Of a DNA stretch of 64,000 bases, positions 25,919-33,623 are shown in pieces (position 1 is the stretch's first letter; each line of letters begins with the position of its first letter). The stretch spans positions 62,001 to 126,000 of the forward strand of contig NZ_CP095376.1 of NCBI RefSeq assembly GCF_023008405.1, read 5' to 3'. The DNA is from Amycolatopsis sp. FBCC-B4732 (GTDB lineage Bacteria > Actinomycetota > Actinomycetes > Mycobacteriales > Pseudonocardiaceae). A model generated the notes under the pieces. It was given only the letters and a program-made list of their open reading frames with translations, was not told the DNA's origin and did no database searches. The position numbers and the translations under genes were made by a program.

Positions 25919-27898
25919 ATGAACCGCAGGCGTTTGCTCACCGTCCTTTGTGTACCTCTGATCGGCGCCGCGGTGGTCGCGGCACCGGCGGCGGCGGCCA
26001 CCGCCGTCACGGTGAAACCCGACCCGACCTACCGGCAGCAGTCGTTCGACGGCTGGGGCGCCAGCCTGGCCTGGATGGCCGAGGCGACCGGCGGCTACCC
26101 CGACGCGATCCGCAACCGGCTGGCCGACCTGGTCTTCGGCGCCGACGGGCTGAACCTGAACATCGCCCGGTTCAACGTCGGCGGCGGCAACGCCCCCGAC
26201 GTCCCGCCGTACCTGCGCGCGGGCGGCGCCGTCCCGGGCTGGTGGAAGGCGCCGGCGGGCACCACGCGCGCGGACAAGGACTGGTGGACCCCCGGCGACC
26301 CGGCCGAGTTCGACACCGCCGCGGACCCGAACCAGCGCTGGTGGGTCGACAGGATCAAGCAGCGCGTCACGAAGTGGGAGGCGTTCAGCAACTCGCCGCC
26401 GTACTTCCAGACCGTCTCGGGATACGTCTCGGGCGGCTTCACCGCCACCGACGAGCAGCTGCGCCCGGACAAGATCGGCGACTTCACCGCGTACCTGGCG
26501 CAGGCGGTGCGCACGCTCGAACGCGCGCACGGCATCAAGTTCACCTCGGTGAACCCGCTGAACGAGCCCAACACGAACTACTGGAAGACCACCCTCGGCG
26601 CCGACGGCAACCCGACCGGCGGGCGGCAGGAAGGCGCGCACATCGGCCCGTCGGTCCAGGCACAGCTGATCCCCGCGATGGCGGCCGCGCTGGCCGGGTC
26701 GAAGACGATCGTCTCCGCGCCCGACGAGACCAATCCGGACATCTTCGCCGCGGACTGGTCCGGCTGGTCGGACGCGGCCCGCGCGGCGGCGGGCCGGCTC
26801 AACGTGCACACCTACGGCACCGGCAACCGGCCGATCCCGCGGGACCTGGCCAAGGGCGCGTCGAAGCCGCTGTGGATGAGCGAGGTCGGCGGGAGCTGGC
26901 TGGACCGGCAGGACTTCACGTCGATGGACCCCGGCCTCGGGATGGCCGAGCAGATCACCGACGACCTGCGCCTGCTGGAGCCGAGCGCGTGGGTGAGCTG
27001 GCAGCCGATCGAGGACTACAACAACATGAAGCCCGGTGGGGAGTCCGCGGCCGGGATGAACTGGGGCGAGATCCAGGTCCCCTTCGACTGCCCGGCCTCG
27101 GCCACGCCGCAGACGTGCCGGATCCGGACCAACACGAAGTTCGACACGATGCGGAACTTCACCCACTACATCCGGCCGGGTGACCGGCTGACCGGGGTGG
27201 ACGACCCGGCGTCGACGGCCGCCATGCGCGGCGAGGACCTGGCGACGGTCGTGCACACGAACGCGGGCACGGACGCCCAGGACGTCACCCTCGACCTGTC
27301 CGGCTTCCGCGGCATCCGCCCGGGTGCCTCCGTGACGCCGGTCGTCACCGACGTCACGGGTGCGTTGAAGCGGGGCAAGCCGGTGAAGGTGACGTCGGCG
27401 CACGCCACGCTGCGGGTGCCCGCGCGCTCGGTGACGAGCTTCCTGGTCGACGGCGTGTCCGCGACGGCGGCCGGCACGGGCCTGGGCTCGGGCAAGCCGT
27501 TCGCCTTCACCGGCGTGCAGAGCGGCAAGACGCTGTCGGCGGAGAACGGCACCCTGGTCCAGCGCACGACCGACGTCTCGGCGCCGGCCCAGCGCTGGAC
27601 GCTGGCCGACCGCACCGGCCGCTACGGCAACCGCGACCGGTTCACGATCACCAACACGGGCACCGGCCAGGTGCTGGCCACGGCCGGCGGCGCGGTGACC
27701 CTGGCCCCGGCGGGCACGTGCGACCCGGCCGCCCAGTGGACGCTCTCCACGACCGGCGACGGCACGTGGACGTTCGTCAACGCGGCGACCGGGCAACTGC
27801 TGGACGTGCCGGGCGAGTCCCGCGACGACGGCGCCCGGATCGGCCTGTACCGGCCGACCAACGGCCCGAACCAGCGCTGGCAGGCCGTGGCCCGCTGA
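25919..27898 (+). CDS. Secreted endo-beta-1,6-galactanase-like GH30 enzyme with lectin-like tail
   Basis: 659-aa exoenzyme. Signal peptide MNRRRLLTVLCVPLIGAAVV to about residue 28. GH30 catalytic domain about 30-500, with RQQSFDGWGASLAWMAEATG, acid/base Glu216 (VNPLNEPNTNYW) and nucleophile Glu322 (LWMSEVGGSW). The C-terminal about 130 residues form a ricin-B-type trefoil (repeated QRWTLAD, AAQWTLST, NQRWQAVAR ends). Closest family group by eye is GH30_5, the endo-beta-1,6-galactanases that cut arabinogalactan-protein side chains. Last gene of the operon, 35 bp after GH35. Confidence 0.88.
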   Translation: MNRRRLLTVLCVPLIGAAVVAAPAAAATAVTVKPDPTYRQQSFDGWGASLAWMAEATGGYPDAIRNRLADLVFGADGLNLNIARFNVGGGNAPDVPPYLRAGGAVPGWWKAPAGTTRADKDWWTPGDPAEFDTAADPNQRWWVDRIKQRVTKWEAFSNSPPYFQTVSGYVSGGFTATDEQLRPDKIGDFTAYLAQAVRTLERAHGIKFTSVNPLNEPNTNYWKTTLGADGNPTGGRQEGAHIGPSVQAQLIPAMAAALAGSKTIVSAPDETNPDIFAADWSGWSDAARAAAGRLNVHTYGTGNRPIPRDLAKGASKPLWMSEVGGSWLDRQDFTSMDPGLGMAEQITDDLRLLEPSAWVSWQPIEDYNNMKPGGESAAGMNWGEIQVPFDCPASATPQTCRIRTNTKFDTMRNFTHYIRPGDRLTGVDDPASTAAMRGEDLATVVHTNAGTDAQDVTLDLSGFRGIRPGASVTPVVTDVTGALKRGKPVKVTSAHATLRVPARSVTSFLVDGVSATAAGTGLGSGKPFAFTGVQSGKTLSAENGTLVQRTTDVSAPAQRWTLADRTGRYGNRDRFTITNTGTGQVLATAGGAVTLAPAGTCDPAAQWTLSTTGDGTWTFVNAATGQLLDVPGESRDDGARIGLYRPTNGPNQRWQAVAR

Positions 27899-27985
27899 CC
27901 GCGGTCCGTCGTCGGCGGCCCACCGGCGCGGCCCTCGCCGGACCGGGGGCCCTGGGCCGGTAGAGTTCACCCGGACCCGTTGAAA

Positions 27986-28038
27986 CGCCAGCGGTGGTCT
28001 TGGTTGACGCTGCTGGCGAGCTCATCCCCGTGCTCGCC
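27986..28038 (+). other. Overlapping alternative hairpins in the leader of the GAF-ANTAR gene
   Basis: CGCCAGC (27986-27992) can pair with GCTGGCG (28012-28018); GGCGAGC (28015-28021) can pair with GCTCGCC (28032-28038). The two stems share bases 28015-28018, so they exclude each other. They lie between a possible -10 (TAGAGT, 27961-27966) and the gene start. ANTAR proteins act on RNA, but these are not the usual hexaloop pair. Confidence 0.3.
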
Positions 28039-28063
28039 GCTTGACGCATGGGAGGGGTGGGCC

Positions 28064-28810
28064 TTGCCGACCACTGGCGACGGCATGGCGGAGCGGGTCG
28101 ACGAGCTGAACGCCGTACTGGCCGATCTCGTCGGGGTCCTCGAATCGGTGTCCGACACACCCGGGCTGCTCGACGCGGTCTGCGGCGAGGCGGTCCGCGT
28201 GGTGCCGGACGCGGACCTGGCCAGCATCATGGTGGTCCGCGACGGCGTGACGCAGACGGCGGCCTTCACCGACGAGCGCGCCCGGCGCATCGACGACGTG
28301 CAGTACGCGGCGGGCGACGGCCCCGGCCTGCTCGCGGCATTGACGGGCGAGGTCGTGCGGGTGACGGTCGGCGAGACGGACGAGCAGTGGCCCGAGTTCG
28401 TGGCCGCGGCGAAGGAGATCGGCGTCGGCAGCTACCTGGCGGTCCCGCTGCGCGTGGACGACACCCTGGTCGGTGCGGTCACGCTGTTCGGCTTCGGCGC
28501 CCACGGCTACCACGAGTTCGACACGAAGGTGCTGCGCCTGTTCACGTTGTGCGTGGAGACTGTCCTGCGCCTGACCCGCCGCTACCGCGAAGCCCGGCGC
28601 CTGGCCGACGAGCTGCGCAACGCGATGGAGACGCGCGCGGTGATCGAGCAGGCCAAGGGCATGCTGATGCTGATCCACCGGGTCAACGAGGACGCCGCGA
28701 TGCAACGCCTGATCGTGGAGTCCCAGCACACGAACATCAAGCTCCGCGACGTCGCGGCCCGCTTCACGAGGAGGATGAGCTCGGCCGACGGCGGCCCGCC
28801 GCGCCACTGA
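28064..28810 (+). CDS. GAF-ANTAR antitermination regulator
   Basis: 248-aa sensor-regulator. GAF domain about residues 25-165 (ASIMVVRDGVTQTAAFTDER, GDGPGLLAALTGEVVRVTVG, VPLRVDDTLVGAVTLFGFG) and a C-terminal ANTAR RNA-binding domain (NAMETRAVIEQAKGMLMLIH, NIKLRDVAARFTRRM). ANTAR proteins bind dual-hexaloop RNAs and prevent termination. TTG at 28064 is preferred because GGAGGGG (28051-28057) precedes it; ATG at 28085 lacks a ribosome site but remains possible. Its end overlaps the convergent isomerase-like gene by 47 bp. Confidence 0.8.
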   Translation: MPTTGDGMAERVDELNAVLADLVGVLESVSDTPGLLDAVCGEAVRVVPDADLASIMVVRDGVTQTAAFTDERARRIDDVQYAAGDGPGLLAALTGEVVRVTVGETDEQWPEFVAAAKEIGVGSYLAVPLRVDDTLVGAVTLFGFGAHGYHEFDTKVLRLFTLCVETVLRLTRRYREARRLADELRNAMETRAVIEQAKGMLMLIHRVNEDAAMQRLIVESQHTNIKLRDVAARFTRRMSSADGGPPRH

Positions 28811-29528
28811 ACAACGTCCCGAGACCGTCCTGGACCGGCTCCGCACCGAGCCGGTCCAGCGCGTCCCAGACGGTGACGGCGGTGGCGGTCAGCACCGGTT
28901 TGCCGAGCCGCGCTTCCAGCTCACCGAGCAGCGGCGTGGTGTGCAGGGCGGTCTCGGGCAGGAGCACGGCTTCGGCGTCGTCGTGCGCGCCGGCTTCGGC
29001 CAGTCCGGTGATCCGCGCCGGGCTCCAAGTGGCCAGGTCCCGGTCTCGGCCGGCGCCGGCCGAGACCGCGTGCACCGTCTCGACGCCCGCCTCGGCGAGG
29101 AACGCGGAGAGCCGGGCGGTCAGCTCCGGGTGGTAGACGGAAGCGAGTGCGACGCGCCCGGCGCCCAGCCGCTCGAGCGCGGCGAGGTAGGCGAGTGAAG
29201 TGCTGCTCGCGGGCACCCCGAGGTGCGCGGCGAGCGCGCCGGCCTGGGCGCGGGCGCCGTCGAGCCCGCGGGTGAAACTGCAGCTCGAGCAGGCCCAGCT
29301 GACGACGTCCGGGGTGGTGGCGAACGCGTCGGCGGCCCGGGTGAGGCGCTCGGGCGCGCCGATCTCGCGCACGGCCGCGGTCTGGCCTGCCGCGTCCGAC
29401 CGGCCGGCGGCCGGGCCCTACTCCGGATGGGCGAAGCCGACGCCGATGGCCGGGTCGAGCCGCCGGCACAGCTCGGCGAAGTCGTCCTCGCCGCGGTCGC
29501 GGGCCGGGTACAGCAGTCCGAGTTCCAT
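28764..29528 (-). pseudogene. Maleate isomerase / Asp-Glu racemase-like gene with in-frame TAG
   Basis: The frame from ATG 29528 reads MELGLLYPARDRGEDDFAEL, then reaches TAG at codon 37 (29420..29418) and continues in the same frame to 28764. The upstream context is GFAHPE-stop-GPAAG. Homologues keep an aromatic here, and TGG to TAG is one base change. The rest shows the family Cys in VVSWACSSCSFTRG and the later LLPETALHTTPLLGELEARL, where the second catalytic Cys of maleate isomerases is absent. Without the stop it would be 254 aa. A restart at GTG 29372 is possible but would lose the first nucleotide-binding-like half. It follows rpiR by 9 bp and would be cotranscribed. Confidence 0.75.
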
Positions 29529-29537
29529 GCCCCCGGG

Positions 29538-30416
29538 CTACCCGGATTTGGCGGACGGGCGCCGGTGCAGGAGGTCGAACCGCGACCACATGGCCTCCGC
29601 CGCCTCGATCGACTCGCTCGTGCGGGCCGGGTCGACCGCCGCCAGCTGGGCGACGATCGCCTGGACCAGGGCCATGCCCGCGGTCAGGGACGGGAAGAAC
29701 GTCACGCCCTCGGCGGGCACCATCAGCACGTGCTCGGCCGCGCCCGCGAGCGCCGGGCTGGCGGCGTCGGTGATGGCGAAGACGCGCGCGCCGCGGCTCT
29801 TCGCCTCGTTCGCCGCCAGGACCGTGCTCTCGTAGAGGCGCCAGAAGCTGATGGCGACCAGGACGTCGTCGCCGGTCAGCTTCGCCGTCTGGTTGGCGAG
29901 CTCCGCGTCGCCCGCCGTCACGGCGTGGACGTCGTAACCGGCCAGGCGCGCGTTGTGCGCCATCGCGATCCCGACCGCCGCGTAGCTGCCGTCGGCGATG
30001 ACCAGCGTGCGGCGGGCCGCGCCGATCGCGCGGGCGACTTCGCGCAGCACCTCCTCGTCGAACCGGCGGTTGAGCAGGGCCAGGCCGTCGAGGTCGCGGC
30101 GCAGGGACGCCGAGCCCGGCGAGTCGACACCGCGGTGCTCCTCGGCGACCTGCGGCGCGCTCAGCGACGACATGTACCGCGCCCGCAGCTCCTGCTGCAG
30201 CGCCGGCCACCCGGCGAAGCCCAGCGCCTGCGCCGTGCGCGTCACGGTCGCGACGTTGACGCCGGCGAGCTGCGCCAGCTCGGCCGTCGACCCGAACGAC
30301 GCCCGCCGCGGCTGGGAGACCAGCACCTCCAGCACGGCGGCCGACTTCGGCCGCAGGCCCCGCGCGGGCAGCCGGTCGCGCAGCCACGTCTCGAAACCGT
30401 CGTCGGTCTCCGCCAC
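29538..30416 (-). CDS. RpiR/MurR-family transcriptional regulator
   Basis: 292-aa regulator. N-terminal helix-turn-helix (STAELAQLAGVNVATVTRTA, QALGFAGWPALQQELRARYM) and a C-terminal SIS phosphosugar-binding domain about residues 120-270 (RTLVIADGSYAAVGIAMAHN, VLVAISFWRLYESTVLAANE). GTG at 30416 has AGGGGAGG seven bases upstream; the ATG at 30434 overlaps that site. Divergent from the MFS-GAF-amidohydrolase operon. RpiR proteins normally sense phosphorylated sugars or similar metabolites; the ligand here is not clear. Confidence 0.88.
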   Translation of the reverse strand: MAETDDGFETWLRDRLPARGLRPKSAAVLEVLVSQPRRASFGSTAELAQLAGVNVATVTRTAQALGFAGWPALQQELRARYMSSLSAPQVAEEHRGVDSPGSASLRRDLDGLALLNRRFDEEVLREVARAIGAARRTLVIADGSYAAVGIAMAHNARLAGYDVHAVTAGDAELANQTAKLTGDDVLVAISFWRLYESTVLAANEAKSRGARVFAITDAASPALAGAAEHVLMVPAEGVTFFPSLTAGMALVQAIVAQLAAVDPARTSESIEAAEAMWSRFDLLHRRPSAKSG

Positions 30417-30464
30417 TTCGGTGCCTCCCCTCATCCGCGTAGACCGTAACGCAGCGAGTTCGTC

Positions 30465-30482
30465 TTGCAATGAACGTTGCAA
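30465..30482. promoter_or_regulatory. Paired TTGCAA palindromes, probable RpiR operator
   Basis: TTGCAATGAACGTTGCAA: the palindrome TTGCAA at 30465-30470 and 30477-30482, six bases apart, so the whole 18 bp is also nearly symmetric. Lies in the 130-bp divergent region. A second loose inverted repeat AACGCAGTATACGTT follows at 30492-30506, with TATACG as a possible -10 of the MFS gene. Confidence 0.5.
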
Positions 30483-30546
30483 ATTCCGAGAAACGCAGTA
30501 TACGTTGTCCGCACTCCCCGACGCCCGGACACGGAAGGCGTTCCCC

Positions 30547-31938
30547 ATGACCCTGCTGGCGCGACTGGACCGGCTCCCGCTGAGCCGGCCCCACTACAAA
30601 CTGCTGCTCATCGGCGGGCTCGGCTACACCTTCGACGGCATGGACTCGGCGGTCGTGGCCTTCCTGCTGCCCAGCGCCAAGGCCGCGTGGGGGCTCGACA
30701 ACGGCCAGCTCGGGCTGATCGGCTCCGCGACGCCGTTCGGCTTCCTCTTCGGCGCGATCGCGGCCGGCCTGCTCGGCGACCGCATCGGCCGCAAGAAGGT
30801 CATGATGTACGCGCTGGCCTTCTACGCGCTGTTCTCGGTCATCGCGTCCTTCTCGCCCAACTACGAAGTCTTCCTCGGTGCCCGCGTGCTGGCCGGCGCC
30901 GGTGCGGGCGCGGAAAGCGCGATCATCGCGCCGTTCCTGTCCGAGTTCGTCCCGGCCAAGCGGCGCGGCTGGTTCGTCGGCGCGCTCGCCGGGTTCTTCT
31001 CCTTCGGCTTCGTCGCGGCCGCGCTGATCGGGCGGTTCGTGGTGCCGTCGTTCGACGAAGGCTGGCGCGTCGCGCAGCTCGTCACCGCGCTGCCGATCGT
31101 GATGCTGCTGTGGTGGCGCCGGTCCCTGCCCGAGTCGCCGCGGTTCCTGCTGGCGCAAGGGCGGTCGGCCGAAGCCGAGAACGTCGTCGCGAAGCTGGAG
31201 CGTGACGTCGAACGGGCGACCGGCGCGGTCCTGCCGCCGGTGCCGCCGTCCGGCGCGCAGCCCGCGACCGAGACGCCGAAGGTCAACCTGTTCAGCGCCC
31301 TGAAGTTCCTGTGGAGCCCCGCGATGCGGCGCCGGACGGCGGTGATCTGGACCGTCTGGTTCGTGATCACGTTCTCCTACTACGGTTTCTTCTCCTGGAT
31401 CCCGACGCTGCTCGTGGAGCGCGGCATCACGGTGACGAAGAGCTTCGAGTTCTCGATCATCATCTACCTGGCCCAGGTGCCCGGGTACTTCTCGGCCGCG
31501 TGGCTGTCCGAGCGGCTCGACCGCAAGCACACGATCGCGCTGTACCTCGCGGGTTCGGCGGTGAGCGCGTTCTGGCTGAGCCAGACGAGCGCGCCGTGGT
31601 CGATCACCCTCGCCGGCGCGGTGCTGTCGTTCTTCCTCAACGGCACGTACGCCGGGGTGTACTCCTACACGCCCGAGGTGTTCCCGACCTGGATCCGCGC
31701 CAGCGGCACCGGCCTGTCCAGCGCGTTCGGCCGCGTCGGCAGCATCCTGGCCCCGACGATCATCGGCCTGTCCGCGGCGAGCCTCGGCTTCGCCGGCGTC
31801 TTCGGCCTGACGACGGCGGTGCTGGCCGCCGGCGTGCTCTGCGTGCTCGTCTTCGGCCTGTCCACCGCGGGCCGTTCCCTGGAAGAACTGACCGAACACG
31901 GCGCCCCGAAGGCGGTCGCGAAGGAGATGACGAAGTGA
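30547..31938 (+). CDS. MFS transporter
   Basis: 463-aa major facilitator of the metabolite:H+ symporter (sugar/aromatic acid) type, 12 predicted helices. Marks: GGLGYTFDGMDSAVVAFLLP in helix 1 with the Asp typical of aromatic-acid symporters, LLGDRIGRKKVMMYALAFYA (loop 2-3 motif), SPRFLLAQGRSAEAENVV after helix 6 and GVYSYTPEVFPTWIRASGTG in helix 10-11. First gene of an operon; overlaps the next by GTGA. The substrate is probably the compound cut by the downstream amidohydrolase. Confidence 0.9.
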   Translation: MTLLARLDRLPLSRPHYKLLLIGGLGYTFDGMDSAVVAFLLPSAKAAWGLDNGQLGLIGSATPFGFLFGAIAAGLLGDRIGRKKVMMYALAFYALFSVIASFSPNYEVFLGARVLAGAGAGAESAIIAPFLSEFVPAKRRGWFVGALAGFFSFGFVAAALIGRFVVPSFDEGWRVAQLVTALPIVMLLWWRRSLPESPRFLLAQGRSAEAENVVAKLERDVERATGAVLPPVPPSGAQPATETPKVNLFSALKFLWSPAMRRRTAVIWTVWFVITFSYYGFFSWIPTLLVERGITVTKSFEFSIIIYLAQVPGYFSAAWLSERLDRKHTIALYLAGSAVSAFWLSQTSAPWSITLAGAVLSFFLNGTYAGVYSYTPEVFPTWIRASGTGLSSAFGRVGSILAPTIIGLSAASLGFAGVFGLTTAVLAAGVLCVLVFGLSTAGRSLEELTEHGAPKAVAKEMTK

Positions 31939-32360
31939 CACTGTCCACAGTGGAAGAACGGGTGCGGACCGAGCTGGGCGTGCGGTTGTTCACGGTCCTC
32001 GCGTGGATCCCGGAGCGCGGGGCGTTGCGGCGCGTGCACAGCAGCCACCCGGCGGAGTACCCGGTGGGCGGGGAGAAGACGGTGGAGGTCGCGGCCGGCT
32101 GGCTGGACCGCTGCATCACCGCGCGGGAGCCGTACTTCGGCCCGGACCGCGCGGCGGTGCGCGAGATCTTCGCCGACCACGAGCTGATCGAATCCCTCGG
32201 CTGCGGCTCGATCATCAACGTGCCGGTGGTGTCCGGCGGCCGCACGCTCGGGGTGCTGAACATCCTCGACGCGGAAGGCGCGTACGACGAGAAGTCGGTC
32301 GCACTGGCCGAATCCCTGGCCCCGCTCGCGGTGCCGGCCCTGCTGGAGGTGACCTGGTGA
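31935..32360 (+). CDS. Stand-alone GAF domain protein
   Basis: 141-aa protein that is essentially one GAF domain: RLFTVLAWIPERGALRRVHS, GWLDRCITAREPYFGPD, ELIESLGCGSIINVPVVSGG, TLGVLNILDAEGAYDEKSVA. No output domain. It sits between transporter and hydrolase, joined to both by GTGA overlaps, which is unusual and implies stoichiometric production. It might be a small-molecule sensor or a catalytic GAF; I cannot tell which. Confidence 0.85.
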   Translation: MTLSTVEERVRTELGVRLFTVLAWIPERGALRRVHSSHPAEYPVGGEKTVEVAAGWLDRCITAREPYFGPDRAAVREIFADHELIESLGCGSIINVPVVSGGRTLGVLNILDAEGAYDEKSVALAESLAPLAVPALLEVTW

Positions 32361-33574
32361 ACCTGGTGCTGCGCAACGCCCGTCTGCTCGACCCGCGCTC
32401 CGGCGAATACACCGAGGGCGACCTGCGGTGCGCCGACGGCCGCATCGTGGAAACGGGCCCCGGGCTCACCGCGCCCGACGTGCCTTCCCTCGACCTCCGC
32501 GGCGCGGTCGTGCTGCCGGGACTGGTGGACGCGCACGTCCACGTCACGGCGTCGACGGCGGACCTGGGGTCGCTCCCGTCGACGTCACCGTCCTACGTGA
32601 CCGCCCACAGCGCCCGCACGATGAGCCGCATGCTGGACCGCGGCTTCACGACGGTCCGCGACGCGTCGGGCGCTGACTACGGCCTGGCGGACGCCCAGTC
32701 GGAGGGCCTGTTCCGCGGCCCCCGCCTGCTGTTCTGCGGCCGCGCGCTGAGCCAGACGGGCGGCCACGGCGACAGCCGGACCAGGGGAGCCCACGCGAAG
32801 GACGACCACCCGTGCTGCGCGGGTCTCGGCCGCGTGGCGGACGGCGTCGACGCGGTCCGCGCGGCCGCCCGCGACGAGCTGAGGAAAGGCGCCCACCACA
32901 TCAAGGTGATGGCCTCGGGCGGCGTCGCCTCCCCGACGGACCGCATCGATTCGACCCAGTATTCGGCCGACGAACTGCGCGCGATCGTCGAGGAGGCATC
33001 GGCGGCCAACCGTTACGTGGCGGCCCACGCGTACACGGCTCGGGCGATCAACCGCGCCCTGGAACTGGGCATCCGGTCGATCGAGCACGGCAACCTGCTG
33101 GACGAGCGGAGCGTTTCGCTGTTCCTGGAGCACGACGCGTACCTGGTGCCGACGCTGGTGACGTACTGGGCGCTGAAGGAGGAAGGCCGCGAGCACGGCC
33201 TCCCGGAGTCGAGCTGGCGCAAGGTGGACGACGTCCTGGGCGCGGGGTTGTCAGCCCTGGAGCGCGCGGCCCGCGGCGGGGTGAAGATCGTCTACGGGAC
33301 GGATCTGCTGGGCGGGATGCACCGGCACCAGAACCACGAGTTCCGCCTGCGCGGGGAGGTCCAGACGCCGTTGGAGGTCATCCGTTCGGCCACGTCGACG
33401 GCGGCGGACCTGGTGAACCTGACGGGGGAGATCGGCACGCTGGCGGTGGGTGCGCACGCGGACCTGCTGGTGGTGGCGGGGGATCCGCTGGCGGACATCG
33501 GGGTTTTGGCGGAGCCGAAGAACTTCACCCACATCGTGCAGGGCGGGGAAGTGGTCGGGGGAACGGCCGCCTGA
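32357..33574 (+). CDS. Amidohydrolase (imidazolonepropionase/prolidase-like)
   Basis: 405-aa metal-dependent hydrolase of the amidohydrolase superfamily. Metal ligands visible: VLPGLVDAHVHVTAS (HxH), Lys in GAHHIKVMASGGVASP (carboxylated Lys of binuclear members), His in VAAHAYTARAINRALELG and RSIEHGNLLDE, and Asp in KIVYGTDLLGGMHRH. The C-terminal beta sandwich ends GEIGTLAVGAHADLLVVAGD. Relatives hydrolyse Xaa-Pro or Xaa-Arg dipeptides or cyclic amides; substrate not known. The GTG start overlaps the GAF gene stop. Followed by a hairpin terminator. Confidence 0.88.
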   Translation: MNLVLRNARLLDPRSGEYTEGDLRCADGRIVETGPGLTAPDVPSLDLRGAVVLPGLVDAHVHVTASTADLGSLPSTSPSYVTAHSARTMSRMLDRGFTTVRDASGADYGLADAQSEGLFRGPRLLFCGRALSQTGGHGDSRTRGAHAKDDHPCCAGLGRVADGVDAVRAAARDELRKGAHHIKVMASGGVASPTDRIDSTQYSADELRAIVEEASAANRYVAAHAYTARAINRALELGIRSIEHGNLLDERSVSLFLEHDAYLVPTLVTYWALKEEGREHGLPESSWRKVDDVLGAGLSALERAARGGVKIVYGTDLLGGMHRHQNHEFRLRGEVQTPLEVIRSATSTAADLVNLTGEIGTLAVGAHADLLVVAGDPLADIGVLAEPKNFTHIVQGGEVVGGTAA

Positions 33575-33579
33575 GCCGC

Positions 33580-33609
33580 TGGTGCCCTGGACGTGCGTCC
33601 GGGGCACCA
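33580..33609. terminator. Hairpin terminator between convergent amidohydrolase and aldo/keto reductase
   Basis: TGGTGCCCtGGAC / GTCCgGGGCACCA, 13-base arms with one internal mismatch and a GTGC loop, six bases after the amidohydrolase stop. Confidence 0.7.
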
Positions 33610-33623
33610 GACGTGCTCCGCCG

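Noticed and set aside
28921..31941. A 3-kb minus-strand open frame across the rpiR/MFS region
   Set aside because: Shadow of rpiR and MFS in another frame; low-complexity Arg/Gly sequence, no motifs.
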